A stretch of 64,000 bases of DNA from Leifsonia shinshuensis (GCF_014217625.1 NZ_CP043641.1:3844001-3908000); one strand, 5' to 3'. Counted from the first letter of the stretch, positions 42,276-54,706 are shown. Notes: generated from the sequence alone by a model not told the origin. Numbers and translations: made by a program.

Positions 42276-43661
42276 TCATGACATGCTCAGTTCTTCTCGG
42301 TGGATGAAACGCTTGGGCATCCGCAGTTCGCGCAGCGAGGACTCCACCTGCTCGGCCATACCCTCCGGCCCGCAGATGAAAGCCTCCCAGTTGTGGAGGT
42401 CGGGCACGATGCGGCTGAGGGAGCCAGGGCCGAGCGGGTCGTAGCCGAGCTGCGCGCGGCGGCCCACGAGCGGGATCACCGTGACGCCCTCCATCGCCTG
42501 CAGCTCCCCGAGCAGAGCGAGCTGCTCGGGTGCGCTGACCCGGTACAGGACGACCGGCCGGCCGCCGCGGTAGACCAGCTCTTCGGCGAGCGCCCGGATC
42601 GGCCCGATGCCCGCGCCGCCCGCGATGAGCAGCAGCTTGCCGCGGCTCGCGCGGTCGGCGGTGAAGTGCCCGAACGGCCCCTCCGCGAACACCATGGTCC
42701 CCGGCTTCAGCGAGGTCAGCCGGCTGGAGTGGTCGCCCAGCGTCCCGACGGTGATGCGCAGCCGCCCGTTCGCCGGCACCGCCGACACCGAGTAGGGGTG
42801 TGCCGTGCCGAGGTGGCCCCAGGCGAAGAAGCGGAACAGCAGGAAGTTGCCCGCCCGGACGCCCAGCCGGTCGACGTGCGGCCCCTCCAGCCAGACGCTG
42901 TTCAGGCCGTGGCCCTCCGGGACCACCGCGAGGACGCGCATCCGGCCCTTCCAGGCGTCCATCGTCGGCAGGATGAACCGCCACGTCAGCACGGCAGAGG
43001 CGGTGCCGAGGTAGAGGCCGATCCAGAGGATGCGGTTCACGGGGTTGCCGACGAAGTGCACGCCCGCGCTGAGCTGGTGCAGGAAGGTGAGGAAGATCGC
43101 GACGTAGGTCGTGAGGTGCAGCCAGTACCAGACCTCGTAGGACAGCTTCGTGCGGATCAGGCGCGCGCTGGAGAGCCCGACCGCGAGGAACGCGATGGTC
43201 CCCACGAGCGCCCAGAGCATGTCCGGATACGAGTAGTAGACGGTCCAGAACTCGTCCCACGGCGTGCTCTTGTCGATCACCTCGCTGCCCAGCACGATGA
43301 AGACCACGTGCGTGACGATGAGGAAGATGACCGACGCTCCGAGGGAGCGGTGCCAGGAGACCAGCTTGTCGAGCCCGACCGCGTTCTCGAACCACGGCAC
43401 CCGCGCGATCAGCAGCACCTGGTAGCAGACCAGCAGGGCGCCGACCAGGCCGCTCAGCTCGCCGAGCGAGGTGATGGCGTTGGCCGGCGTGGAGGCGAAG
43501 TTCGCGGGGACGCTGAACCACCACATCCCGAGCACCGCGATCACGCTGGCGACCAGCAGGACGCGTACCGTGCGCGAGCCGCGCCGGTGCCTGGTCGCGG
43601 CGCCACGGCGCGCACGGGGACGCCGTGCGGGTGCCGTCGTCGCGGCCCAGGTCTCTGTCAT
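42276..43661 (-). CDS. Ferric-reductase-like flavocytochrome (FRD TM + FAD/NAD reductase domains)
   Basis: Protein of 461 aa. Residues 25-240 hold six TM helices with two His pairs (SWHRSLGASVIFLIVTH and YWLHLTTYVAIFLTFLH) that can hold two b hemes. The C-terminal half is a ferredoxin-NADP-reductase module: FAD site YSVSAVPANG, GPFGHFTA and NAD site LLIAGGAGIGPIRALAEEL. It would pass electrons from cytosolic NAD(P)H across the membrane to the FMN-binding protein downstream. First gene of the operon ending with the two-component system. Confidence 0.9.
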   Translation of the reverse strand: MTETWAATTAPARRPRARRGAATRHRRGSRTVRVLLVASVIAVLGMWWFSVPANFASTPANAITSLGELSGLVGALLVCYQVLLIARVPWFENAVGLDKLVSWHRSLGASVIFLIVTHVVFIVLGSEVIDKSTPWDEFWTVYYSYPDMLWALVGTIAFLAVGLSSARLIRTKLSYEVWYWLHLTTYVAIFLTFLHQLSAGVHFVGNPVNRILWIGLYLGTASAVLTWRFILPTMDAWKGRMRVLAVVPEGHGLNSVWLEGPHVDRLGVRAGNFLLFRFFAWGHLGTAHPYSVSAVPANGRLRITVGTLGDHSSRLTSLKPGTMVFAEGPFGHFTADRASRGKLLLIAGGAGIGPIRALAEELVYRGGRPVVLYRVSAPEQLALLGELQAMEGVTVIPLVGRRAQLGYDPLGPGSLSRIVPDLHNWEAFICGPEGMAEQVESSLRELRMPKRFIHREELSMS

Positions 43662-43678
43662 GCCTCCAACGATGCTGG

Positions 43679-43705
43679 TCGAATCTTTGTGGATTCTTAC
43701 GTCGG
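43679..43705 (-). promoter_or_regulatory. Direct-repeat regulator box before the flavocytochrome operon
   Basis: On the minus strand GACGTAAGAATCC is followed by ACA and AAGATTCGACC, placing two AAGA(A/T)T half-sites 11 bp apart. It lies about 20-45 bp before the start at 43661. The same arrangement occurs at 47202-47226, indicating a shared regulator. Confidence 0.6.
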
Positions 43706-43801
43706 CTGAGAACGGGCTAAGGATCGGCTATGGAGTGCGGCGGCGCGCCGTGACGGCGGCGCCGGCGCCGGTCGCGGAGCGGGTGCGACTACGGTTTCGG
43801 C

Positions 43802-47612
<3,811 letters not shown>

Positions 47613-47639
47613 TGCGAAGGCCGACGGAGGGGAGCGACG

Positions 47640-48227
47640 ATGAGTGAGCTGCTGTGGGCCTTCGGCCGCGCGTCCGGGCTGATCGCGCTGCTGCTGTTCA
47701 CGCTGACGCTGGTGCTCGGCATCGTCACGCGCTCCGGGCGCCCCCTGCCCGGGCTGCCGCGGTTCTCGGTGTCCCTGATCCACCGCAACGTGTCGCTGCT
47801 CGCGTGCGTCTTCCTCGTGCTCCACGTGGGGACGCTGCTGTTCGACTCGTACGCCAAGCTCTCGGTGCTGGACATCGTCGTGCCGTTCGCCGGGTCGTTC
47901 AAGCCGCTCTGGCAGGGGCTTGGCACCGTCGCCTTCGACCTGGTCGTGGCGATCACGATCACCGGCCTGCTGCGGCGCCGGATCGGGCAGCGCGCCTTCC
48001 GCTTCGTGCACTGGTTCACCTACGCCATGTGGCCGATCGCCGTCCTGCACGGTATCGGCAACGGGACGAACGGGACGAGCGGATGGTTCCTGCTGGTCAC
48101 CGCCGGGTGCGCCCTCCTCGTCGTCGCCGCTGTGATCTGGCGGCTGTCGGCCCGGTTCGTGGAGCACTCGCACACGCGGCGCCTCGCCGCGGGACTCACC
48201 ACCTCGGGAGAGAGGGACGACGCATGA
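47640..48227 (+). CDS. Heme-binding ferric-reductase-like transmembrane protein
   Basis: Protein of 195 aa with five to six TM helices. Two His pairs in separate helices (SLIHRNVSLLACVFLVLH and FRFVHWFTYAMWPIAVLH) can bind b-type heme, as in MsrQ/YedZ and other ferric-reductase-like domains. Unlike the protein at 42276 it has no fused flavin domain; the flavoprotein is supplied by the next gene, with which it overlaps by ATGA. I infer transfer of electrons from the NuoF-like protein through heme to an outer acceptor. Confidence 0.86.
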   Translation: MSELLWAFGRASGLIALLLFTLTLVLGIVTRSGRPLPGLPRFSVSLIHRNVSLLACVFLVLHVGTLLFDSYAKLSVLDIVVPFAGSFKPLWQGLGTVAFDLVVAITITGLLRRRIGQRAFRFVHWFTYAMWPIAVLHGIGNGTNGTSGWFLLVTAGCALLVVAAVIWRLSARFVEHSHTRRLAAGLTTSGERDDA

Positions 48228-49474
48228 CGATGACGATGGAACCGACCACGTCGGGAGGCACGACGCGCGCGGTCGACGCCGGACGGCTCTTCTCCGCCGG
48301 ACACAGAGCGACGCTCGACGCGCACCTGCGCGCCTACGGCGACCTCCCCACGCGGAACCCCGACGCCATGCTCGCCGAGCTGGAGGCCTCCGGCCTCACC
48401 GGCCGCGGCGGCGCGGCCTTCCCGGTCTGGCGCAAGCTGTCCGCCGCCCTCGACGCGGGCGGACGCCGCCGGGGACGTGCGCCGATCCTCATCGCGAACG
48501 GCACGGAAGGCGAGCCGCTGAGCTCCAAGGACGCCGTGCTGCTGCGCAATGCGCCCCACCTCGTGATCGACGGCATGATCGCCGCCGCGAAGACGATCGG
48601 CGCGCGCAACGTGCTCATCGTGGCCGAGGGCGACGCCCTCCGCGCGATCGAGCGGGCGGTCGACGAGCGGCCGGACGCGCGCGGAATCGAGGTCGTGGAG
48701 GGCGCAGGCGGCTTCGTCTCCGGCGAGGCGAGTGCGCTCGTCAACCTGATCGAGAACGACGACCCGCGCCCGGTGGACCGCACCAAGCGGCTGACGACCT
48801 CCGGCCTCCGCGGCCGGCCGACCGTGGTGCAGAACGTGGAGACGCTCGCGCACCTCGCCCTGATCGCCCGCCACGGCGCCCGCTGGTTCCGGTCGGTGGG
48901 CGACCCCGTCGACCCCGGTACGCGGCTCGTGACGGTGACCGGCGACGTGCCGAGGCAGGGCGTCTACGAGATCCGCACCGACGCCACCGTGCGGGAGACG
49001 CTGGCTGCGCTCGACCTCGACTTCGGGACGGTCGCCGCCGCGCTGATCGGCGGCTACCACGGCGCCTGGGTGCCCGCGCACGCGTTCGACCTCCCGCTGA
49101 CCGCCCTCGACCTCGCCCCGTTCGACGCGTCGCCGGGCGCCGGGATCATCCACGTCCTCGGCGACCACCGCTGCGGGCTCGAGGCGACCGCCGGGATCGT
49201 GACGTACCTCGCCGGGCAGTCCGCCCGCCAGTGCGGGCCCTGCATGTTCGGCCTCCCGACGATGGTCGACCGCTTCGCCGCCGTCGCCTCCGGTCAGGCC
49301 GTCGAGGAGAACGCCGCCGACCTCGCCCGGCTCGCCGGCCTGGTCGTCGGCCGCGGCTCCTGCCACCACCCCGACGGGACGGCGCGGCTCGTGCGCAGCG
49401 CGCTCACGGTCTTCGACCACGACGTGCGCTCGCACGCCCGCAGCCGCTGCGTGCGACGGGCGGCGGCGCGATGA
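48224..49474 (+). CDS. NuoF-like NADH-binding flavoprotein/4Fe-4S protein
   Basis: Protein of 416 aa related to NuoF/Fp51: FMN/NADH region GLTGRGGAAFPVWRKL near residue 50 and NGTEGEPLSSKDAVLL near 88, SLBB-like stretch (residues 245-305), and a C-terminal iron-sulfur region ARQCGPCMFGLP near 335 with another Cys in GRGSCHHP near 385. Only three cysteines are obvious, against four in NuoF. NuoE and NuoG are absent, so this is not complex I. It should collect electrons from NADH (or the reverse) and pass them to the ferredoxin encoded next or to the membrane heme protein. Confidence 0.85.
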   Translation: MTMTMEPTTSGGTTRAVDAGRLFSAGHRATLDAHLRAYGDLPTRNPDAMLAELEASGLTGRGGAAFPVWRKLSAALDAGGRRRGRAPILIANGTEGEPLSSKDAVLLRNAPHLVIDGMIAAAKTIGARNVLIVAEGDALRAIERAVDERPDARGIEVVEGAGGFVSGEASALVNLIENDDPRPVDRTKRLTTSGLRGRPTVVQNVETLAHLALIARHGARWFRSVGDPVDPGTRLVTVTGDVPRQGVYEIRTDATVRETLAALDLDFGTVAAALIGGYHGAWVPAHAFDLPLTALDLAPFDASPGAGIIHVLGDHRCGLEATAGIVTYLAGQSARQCGPCMFGLPTMVDRFAAVASGQAVEENAADLARLAGLVVGRGSCHHPDGTARLVRSALTVFDHDVRSHARSRCVRRAAAR

Positions 49475-49698
49475 GCGGCCACGCCCTCCACATCGACTGG
49501 ACGAAGTGCGACGGGCGCGGCCTGTGCGCGGAGATCCTCGACCGCGCGCTCACCCGCGACGACTGGGGCTACCCGGTCTCGCTGCGCGGTGAGGAGGGCT
49601 TCCGGTCGGACATCCCGCTGCGCGCCGACGAGCTCGACGCCGCGGACGACGCGGTCGCGCTCTGCCCGGTGCTCGCGCTCAGGCGGGTGGCCTTGTAG
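49471..49698 (+). CDS. Small ferredoxin
   Basis: Protein of 75 aa with three cysteines in the arrangement KCDGRGLC and, near the end, ALCPVLAL, fitting a single 3Fe-4S or 4Fe-4S cluster ferredoxin. Coupled by ATGA to the NuoF-like gene. Likely electron partner of that flavoprotein. Its last 130 bases lie opposite the 3' end of the convergent gene at 49569-50633. Confidence 0.82.
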   Translation: MSGHALHIDWTKCDGRGLCAEILDRALTRDDWGYPVSLRGEEGFRSDIPLRADELDAADDAVALCPVLALRRVAL

Positions 49699-50633
49699 TA
49701 GTCGCGCCAGATGACCCGGTGCAGCGGGATCCAGCGCGGGATGGTGCGCAGCCCCGGGATGAACGGCAGCAGCGCGAGCAGGACGGTCAGAACTCCCATG
49801 ATGAGCACGACGACCAGGTCGGCGTTGGCGAGCGACGCGAACGGCTGGACCTGGTAGAAGAGCGAGAACAGCCAGAGCCAGGCCTGGCCGGGCGTGTTGC
49901 CGGTCTCGTTCATCATCCCCCACTGGTCCCCGGTCAGGTGCTGGGCCGCCGCCAGGTTCTGGAAGTACTGGCCGTCGCCGAGGAACAGGATCGCCGGCGT
50001 GTGGTTGAGCGGGTAGAAGCCGCCCTGGCTCGTGAGCGCGCCGTCGAGAGCGCCGCTGCGGGCCATCCCACTGAGCGAGGAGATGATCGCGGGCACCGGG
50101 CCGTAGTCGCCGGAGGACGGCTTCGGGAGCGCGGTCCCCGTGTCGGCGGCCAGCGCCTTCTCGTAGGCGGCCGTCCACTTCGCCTGTTGCGCGGGCGACG
50201 CGCTCGTCCAGCGGACCACCGCGGCCGGGACGGCCGGCAGCGTCCGCAACGGGCCGATCACGAAGGCCTGCGCGGTGTCGATGGGGAGGCGCACACCCGA
50301 CAGGCTCTGCAGGTCGAGCGGCCCGAGAGTCTGCGTCGCACCCTGGGTGTCGTTGTACGGCGGTCCGTACTGGGCCGTGTCGCTCGTGCCGCCGAGCTCG
50401 GCCGTCGCGGTGGACGCGAAGTCGACGGGATCGCTCGCCGACCAGGAGGCGAAGGTGACGCCCGGTTCGTCCGGCGACCCGAACACCGCGGCGAGCCCGA
50501 GCGTCACGGCTCCCACGACGACGAAGCCGATGGTGACCTCCTTGAACAGGTCGTAGTCGCGGACGCGCCCGCGCCAGGGACGGCCGGCGATGTCGTCGTG
50601 ACGCCGCCAGGTCATGCTCGGTGTGCGCGTCAT
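49569..50633 (-). CDS. Membrane protein of the b-type cytochrome operon
   Basis: Protein of 354 aa: TM helix near 33-55 (VTIGFVVVGAVTLGLAAVFG), a 220-residue outside domain (DPVDFASTATAELGG near residue 70), and a C-terminal TM pair (LVVVLIMGVLTVLLALLPFIPG), ending IPRWIPLHRVIWRDYYKATR before a Ser/Ala-rich tail. No family named with confidence; by position it is a partner of the cytochrome b protein encoded upstream, with an ATGA overlap. The Ser-rich last 40 codons overlap the ferredoxin gene on the other strand and may be read-through after loss of a stop near 49700. Confidence 0.75.
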   Translation of the reverse strand: MTRTPSMTWRRHDDIAGRPWRGRVRDYDLFKEVTIGFVVVGAVTLGLAAVFGSPDEPGVTFASWSASDPVDFASTATAELGGTSDTAQYGPPYNDTQGATQTLGPLDLQSLSGVRLPIDTAQAFVIGPLRTLPAVPAAVVRWTSASPAQQAKWTAAYEKALAADTGTALPKPSSGDYGPVPAIISSLSGMARSGALDGALTSQGGFYPLNHTPAILFLGDGQYFQNLAAAQHLTGDQWGMMNETGNTPGQAWLWLFSLFYQVQPFASLANADLVVVLIMGVLTVLLALLPFIPGLRTIPRWIPLHRVIWRDYYKATRLSASTGQSATASSAASSSSARSGMSDRKPSSPRSETG

Positions 50634-51328
50634 CGCGGCCCCTCCGATTCGTTGGAGGTCGACTCGTTGTAGGCGTGCAGGACCTGGTCGTCGGTCTCCG
50701 ACGCGTCGATCGGGGGCACGACACCGTGCACGCGCACCAGGAGGACGTGCAGCACGACGATCGCACCGACGCCGATCGGCAGCAGCACGATGTGCCAGGT
50801 GAGCATCTGACCGAGGTCGGCGACGTTGAACCAGGCGCCGATCCCGGCGGCGTTGAGGGCGTCCTTGCCCTCGAAGGCGATCCACTGCGAGTCGAAGTTC
50901 GTCTGCAGCAGGTAGCCGGTGAACGCCGCCGCGATCGACACGGCGAAGGCGATCACGCCCGTGATCCAGGTGAGGACCCGGCCTCCGCGCCACGCGGCCA
51001 TCCAGTACTTCCCCCAGAGGTGCACGACCATCAGCAGGAAGAACAGCTCGACGCTCCACAGGTGAACGCTGTTCGTGAAGTGCCCGAGGCTCGAGACGTG
51101 GTACCAGGCCGGGCCGTTCAGGCTGAGCACGAGGCCGGACAGGATCACGACGGCCAGGGCCGCGAGGGAGGCCATCCCGAACACGTAGATCCACGAGGAC
51201 ACGTAGCTCGGCTGGTCCTGCGGCAGCAGCTTCTGCGGCGGGAGAACCTTCAGGAGCCAGCGGCGGGTGCGGCCGGTCCAGGTGTAGACCTCCTCGTCCG
51301 CGTCGCCGGCCGGGTCCTGGCCGCTCAT
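50630..51328 (-). CDS. Cytochrome b (b6-type N-terminal domain) protein
   Basis: Membrane protein of 232 aa with four TM helices. The heme histidines are visible in helix B (NSVHLWSVELFFLLMVVHLWGKYW) and helix D (TWHIVLLPIGVGAIVVLHVLLVRVHG), two in each, as in the N-terminal half of cytochrome b/b6. The b6 motif GGRVLTWITGVIAF and GYLLQTNFDSQWIA follow. No Rieske or cytochrome c gene is nearby. Part of a three-gene operon behind a DosR-like box, so it may be a low-oxygen quinol-linked cytochrome. Confidence 0.9.
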   Translation of the reverse strand: MSGQDPAGDADEEVYTWTGRTRRWLLKVLPPQKLLPQDQPSYVSSWIYVFGMASLAALAVVILSGLVLSLNGPAWYHVSSLGHFTNSVHLWSVELFFLLMVVHLWGKYWMAAWRGGRVLTWITGVIAFAVSIAAAFTGYLLQTNFDSQWIAFEGKDALNAAGIGAWFNVADLGQMLTWHIVLLPIGVGAIVVLHVLLVRVHGVVPPIDASETDDQVLHAYNESTSNESEGPR

Positions 51329-51474
51329 CGCCGGCGCCTCGCCTTCGGGAACGGCAGCAGGAGCGCCAGCGCGAACAGCACGAGCATGATGACGATGACG
51401 ATGAAGTTGCCGAGCTGGATGGTGAACGCACCCCAGCCGAGATACACGCCCGGCGCGCTTGCGACGATGTCCAC
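51325..51474 (-). CDS. Small single-TM protein of the cytochrome operon
   Basis: Protein of 49 aa with one long hydrophobic helix (LGNFIVIVIMLVLFALALLLPF) and a basic tail KARRRR. GTG start at 51474, after a strong aaggagg; the 133-codon frame that contains it is otherwise a shadow. ATGA overlap with the cytochrome b gene. Probably a small accessory subunit, as is common for membrane cytochrome complexes. Confidence 0.7.
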   Translation of the reverse strand: MDIVASAPGVYLGWGAFTIQLGNFIVIVIMLVLFALALLLPFPKARRRR

Positions 51475-51524
51475 GGTGCCTCCTTCGGTCGAGACCAGCG
51501 TGATCCTCGGGCGGATCGCCGGGC

Positions 51525-51538
51525 GGGCCGAAGGTCCC
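51525..51538. promoter_or_regulatory. DosR-like box before the cytochrome b operon
   Basis: GGGCCGAAGGTCCC (reverse strand GGGACCTTCGGCCC), 51 bp before the small TM gene. Exact match to the consensus of the nine sites in this window. Confidence 0.65.
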
Positions 51539-51566
51539 GCGGTGTGACGCACGCGGGCGCGGCCGA

Positions 51567-51869
51567 TCACGTCTCCTGCGTGTGCCCCTCCTGCTCGGGT
51601 TCGCCGGTGACCTCCAGGATGGCGAGTTCCTCGAGTGCCTCCGGTCCGCCGCGGCGGGCCACCCCGAACAGGTAGACCGCGTCGAGGACGCCGAGCGTGT
51701 TGGTGAGCAGCAGCGTGACGAACCACGGCTTGCTGCCGTTCCTGGCGGCGCGCCAGAGCGAGGCGCCCTTCCAGGCGAGGCTCCAGGCGACGACCGCGAC
51801 GACGAGGACGCGGCCGGCGGGCGGCACGTCGGACATCCCCATCCGGGACGCTTCGTAGTGGTTTCTCAT
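51567..51869 (-). CDS. DUF5652-like small membrane protein
   Basis: Protein of 100 aa with two TM helices (VLVVAVVAWSLAWKGASLW and WFVTLLLTNTLGVLDAVYLFGVAR) and an acidic C-terminal tail. The pattern WKGASLWRAARNGSKPWFVTLL is typical of DUF5652. Function unknown. It lies directly behind a DosR-like box shared with the divergent universal stress protein gene and upstream of the cytochrome b operon on the same strand. An alternative start (MSDVPPAG) lies 11 codons in. Confidence 0.8.
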   Translation of the reverse strand: MRNHYEASRMGMSDVPPAGRVLVVAVVAWSLAWKGASLWRAARNGSKPWFVTLLLTNTLGVLDAVYLFGVARRGGPEALEELAILEVTGEPEQEGHTQET

Positions 51870-51905
51870 GACGTCATCAGACCGCGCGGGCCGCCGGCAC
51901 GGCAA

Positions 51906-51919
51906 GGGCCGAAGGTCCT
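51906..51919. promoter_or_regulatory. DosR-like box between DUF5652 and universal stress protein genes
   Basis: GGGCCGAAGGTCCT, one change from the box at 51525. Placed 37 bp before the DUF5652 start and 66 bp before the stress protein start. Confidence 0.6.
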
Positions 51920-51984
51920 GGTCGGCCGCGCGCGGGCGCGGCAGGCTCGACCGTGAGGCGATGGGGAGACGAGGGGGAGCGGCG

Positions 51985-52881
51985 ATGGCGATCGACGGGC
52001 GGACGGTGGTGGGGTTCGACGGCTCGCCGTCGGCGTGGCGGGCGCTCGACTGGGCGGCCGAGCGGGTGGCGGCGCGCGGTGGTGCGCTGGAGGTGGTGCA
52101 TGCGATCGACTCCCGCCTCGGCGGGGCGGTCTTCGGGCCCCGCTTCGACCTGGAGACGACCGTCGAGGTCGGGCTGGCGCAGGCGAGGAACCACGTCCGC
52201 GCGCTCGCGCCCGGCGTCGCGGTGGACGTGCGGTGGGTCGAAGGCCCGCCGGCGAACGCCCTCCTCGGGGAGGCGGCGGGCGCCGCCCTGCTGGTGGTGG
52301 GGACCGACAAGGGGCCGTCGCGGAGCGGAACCCGGATCGGCACCCTCCCGTTGAAGCTCGCGGCGAAGGCCGACTGCGTCGTCGCCGTGATCCCCGACGC
52401 GCCCCGGCCGACGCGGAACGTGGTGGTGGTCGGGGTCGATCGCTCGGCGTTCGCACGGTCAGCGCTGGCGCTCGCCGTGACAGAGGCCGGCTGGTCCGGC
52501 GCGGAGGTCGAGGCTGTGCACGCCTGGGACGTGCCCGAGGCCCTGCACGCCGCCCTCGACTCCGGCGAGCACGCCGATCCGGCGTTCCTGAAGCGCGAGC
52601 GGGCCGTGATCCCGGAGGCGATCGCGGACGTCCCGATCGCGCGCTCGGCGCCGATCACCGACGTCGTACTGCGTAAGAACCCGGCCGAGGCGCTCATCGA
52701 GCGCGGCGCCGGGGCCGTCGCCGTCGTCGTCGGGACGCGCGGCCGCGGCCGGTTCGCGGCCTCCCTGCTCGGCTCGGTCAGCCACGACGTGCTGCAGAAC
52801 CTGCCGTGCCCGGTGCTGGTCACGCCGAAGGAGTTCTCCTTCGTCGTGCCGAGCGGACCGGACGACAGGGACGAGTGGTGA
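51985..52881 (+). CDS. Tandem-domain universal stress protein
   Basis: Protein of 298 aa with two UspA domains (1-145, 150-290). The first starts VVGFDGSPSAWRALDWAAER; the second ends with the full ATP-binding motif VVVGTRGRGRFAASLLGSVSH (G-2x-G-9x-G-S). Such two-domain proteins are abundant in the mycobacterial dormancy regulon. ATG 51985 follows gaggggga; the longer open frame starts before the DosR-like box. Actual role (ATP-dependent stress adaptation) is inferred from family. Confidence 0.9.
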   Translation: MAIDGRTVVGFDGSPSAWRALDWAAERVAARGGALEVVHAIDSRLGGAVFGPRFDLETTVEVGLAQARNHVRALAPGVAVDVRWVEGPPANALLGEAAGAALLVVGTDKGPSRSGTRIGTLPLKLAAKADCVVAVIPDAPRPTRNVVVVGVDRSAFARSALALAVTEAGWSGAEVEAVHAWDVPEALHAALDSGEHADPAFLKRERAVIPEAIADVPIARSAPITDVVLRKNPAEALIERGAGAVAVVVGTRGRGRFAASLLGSVSHDVLQNLPCPVLVTPKEFSFVVPSGPDDRDEW

Positions 52882-52936
52882 CGACGCCACGAGGCGCCCG
52901 CACGATCAGCGTCGGCGTTCTCAGCGGTCGGCCATA

Positions 52937-52950
52937 GGGCCGGAGGTCCC
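52937..52950. promoter_or_regulatory. DosR-like box 1 before universal stress protein at 53052
   Basis: GGGCCGGAGGTCCC; one mismatch from consensus. First of two boxes 23 bp apart upstream of the gene. Confidence 0.55.
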
Positions 52951-52959
52951 GGCCCGGAG

Positions 52960-52973
52960 GGGACTTTGTGCCC
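52960..52973. promoter_or_regulatory. DosR-like box 2 before universal stress protein at 53052
   Basis: GGGACTTTGTGCCC; its left half GGGACTTT is identical to the mycobacterial DosR half-site. Centred 86 bp before the ATG. Confidence 0.6.
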
Positions 52974-53051
52974 TGTGGCGGCGTGGGCGCCGGCGGCAGG
53001 GTCGGCGCCAGGTGGCAGCGAGGTACGGAGCCGTTCGAAGGAGGAGAGGCC

Positions 53052-53912
53052 ATGAACGACAGGACGGTCGTCGGATGGGACGGCTCGGAGGAGGCAGGCG
53101 TTGCGCTCGAGTGGGCTGTGCGGCGGGCGAAGGCCGAGCACGACTCGATCGTGCTGGTGGACGTCGAGGACGTCGACGCTCTCGCACCGGGCCAGGTCGT
53201 CACCGACGAGATGGTGGCCCGTCGCCACCTGGCGGCGGACGCCGAGGCGCAGCGCGTGACCGACGCCAACGGCGGGCTCCGGGTCAGCACGCATGTCATG
53301 GCGGGGGAGCGCCTGGACGAACTGCAGCGCTTCTCGCGCGCCGACAACCTCCTCGTGGTCGGGACGGGACGGCGGCACTGGCCGCACGTCCGCTACGACT
53401 GGTCGTTGGGTTCGCGGCTGGCGGCGCGCGCCCGCGGTGCGGTGGCCGTGATCCCCGCTCTCCCGGAGCCCACGCACACGGCCGTCGTCGTCGGCGTCGA
53501 CGGGTCGGAGGTGTCGCTGAAGGCGGCACGGTTCGCGGCGCGGGAGGCCAGGCGGCTCGGCGGCCGGCTGCGGCTGGTGCACGCCTGGCTCGACCCGCTG
53601 GTGGGGATCCCGGAGGTACAGCAGCCCGACGGCCGTTTCACGGTCGACCTCGAGGCGGAGCACGACGCGATCCTCCAGTCGGTCGCCCGCACCGTTCGTG
53701 CGGCGAACCCGGACCTGGAGGTCACGGCCTCCCTCATCCGGGACGACGCGAGGCAGGCCGTCCTGTCGAGCCTCGGCGACGCTGCGCTGCTGGTCGTCGG
53801 GACCGAGCAGGCCCGCGGCCTCGACCGCATGATGCTCGGCTCGGTGAGCCACGCGCTCATCCTGGCGATCCGGGTGCCGACCATCGTGGTCGCGCCGGAG
53901 TGCCTGATCTGA
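53052..53912 (+). CDS. Tandem-domain universal stress protein
   Basis: Protein of 286 aa with two UspA domains. N-terminal VVGWDGSEEAGVALEWAVRRA; the first ATP-loop is changed (VVGTGRRHWPHVRYDWSLGSRLA), and the second is VVGTEQARGLDRMMLGSVSHALI. The TVVGWDG and RYxWSLGSRLA style is shared with the protein at 57100, indicating duplication. ATG 53052 with ribosome site aaggagg. Behind two DosR-like boxes. Confidence 0.9.
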   Translation: MNDRTVVGWDGSEEAGVALEWAVRRAKAEHDSIVLVDVEDVDALAPGQVVTDEMVARRHLAADAEAQRVTDANGGLRVSTHVMAGERLDELQRFSRADNLLVVGTGRRHWPHVRYDWSLGSRLAARARGAVAVIPALPEPTHTAVVVGVDGSEVSLKAARFAAREARRLGGRLRLVHAWLDPLVGIPEVQQPDGRFTVDLEAEHDAILQSVARTVRAANPDLEVTASLIRDDARQAVLSSLGDAALLVVGTEQARGLDRMMLGSVSHALILAIRVPTIVVAPECLI

Positions 53913-53925
53913 GCCGAGCCGCGGC

Positions 53926-54636
53926 TCAGCTCTCGCGTGGCTCCACCCGGAGCAGGTCGTGCACCTGCCGCACGTGGGGCGACGCCCACGCGCTGCGCAC
54001 GGCCTGCTGGTGCTCGGTCCAGGAGCCGACGGACCCGGTGAGGGTGATCTCGTCCCCGTCGACGGTGACGGCGATGCGGCCGGCGTCGAGGATGGCGTTG
54101 CGCACCAGCGCATTGCGGATCTCCTCGGCGACATCGTCGGCCTGCGGCCTGCGCGTGAGCTCGATCCGGCTCTCGACCGAATGGACGCCGTGCAGACGTT
54201 CGACCGCGCGCTTGGCGGCCACCCGTTCGGCGTCCCACTCGACCTCGCCGGTCAGCACCACGCGGTGTCCCTGGACGTCGGCCCGGATGCCTTCCCTGGG
54301 CACGCCCGCCGTCCAGGCGAGGATGCCGTCGACCGCGGCGGCGAGCGTGCGTCCGTGCGGGTCGCCGCCCGGCTCGGGCAGCCGGAGCTCGTCTGCGACG
54401 GTGCGGACGCCGGCGACGCGCTGGGCGGCTTCCACGACCGCGATGCGCTCGTGCAGGGTAGCGACCTCCCCGGTGAGGGTGATCACACCGCCGTCGACGG
54501 CGACGCCGACGGCGGGTGCGGTGACCTCCGGCGTCCAGGCGAGCTCCGATTCGACGGCCCTGCGGACCGCGAGATCGCTGAAGGTGGATGCCGACGTGCT
54601 CGACGTGGCCGACTCCGGTGCGCTGCTGATGCTCAT
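53926..54636 (-). CDS. Triple BON-domain protein
   Basis: Protein of 236 aa with three BON domains, at about 20-85, 97-155 and 165-232. Each has the pattern V-x-V-x2-G-x-(I/V)-x-LTG-x-V, e.g. VAVDGGVITLTGEVATLHER and VTVDGDEITLTGSVGSWTEH. No signal peptide or lipobox, so it is probably cytosolic, unlike OsmY. BON domains bind phospholipid or other ligands; such proteins are often stress-induced. ATG 54636 is preferred to 54648 because gggag lies just before it. A DosR-like box is 36-49 bp upstream. Confidence 0.85.
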   Translation of the reverse strand: MSISSAPESATSSTSASTFSDLAVRRAVESELAWTPEVTAPAVGVAVDGGVITLTGEVATLHERIAVVEAAQRVAGVRTVADELRLPEPGGDPHGRTLAAAVDGILAWTAGVPREGIRADVQGHRVVLTGEVEWDAERVAAKRAVERLHGVHSVESRIELTRRPQADDVAEEIRNALVRNAILDAGRIAVTVDGDEITLTGSVGSWTEHQQAVRSAWASPHVRQVHDLLRVEPRES

Positions 54637-54671
54637 GGCTCCCAGCATCGGCGTGCCGGGGCGCGCTGGGT

Positions 54672-54685
54672 GAGTCGAAGGTCCC
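54672..54685. promoter_or_regulatory. DosR-like box before the BON-domain gene
   Basis: GAGTCGAAGGTCCC (reverse strand GGGACCTTCGACTC), two changes from the window consensus. It lies between the BON gene start and the end of devR. Confidence 0.5.
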
Positions 54686-54706
54686 GCCGGTTCGAGCGGC
54701 CTCCGG

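Noticed and set aside
51567..54134. 855-codon minus-strand frame across two stress protein genes
   Set aside because: Only its last 100 codons (51567-51869) look like a protein; the rest is antisense to two clear universal stress protein genes.
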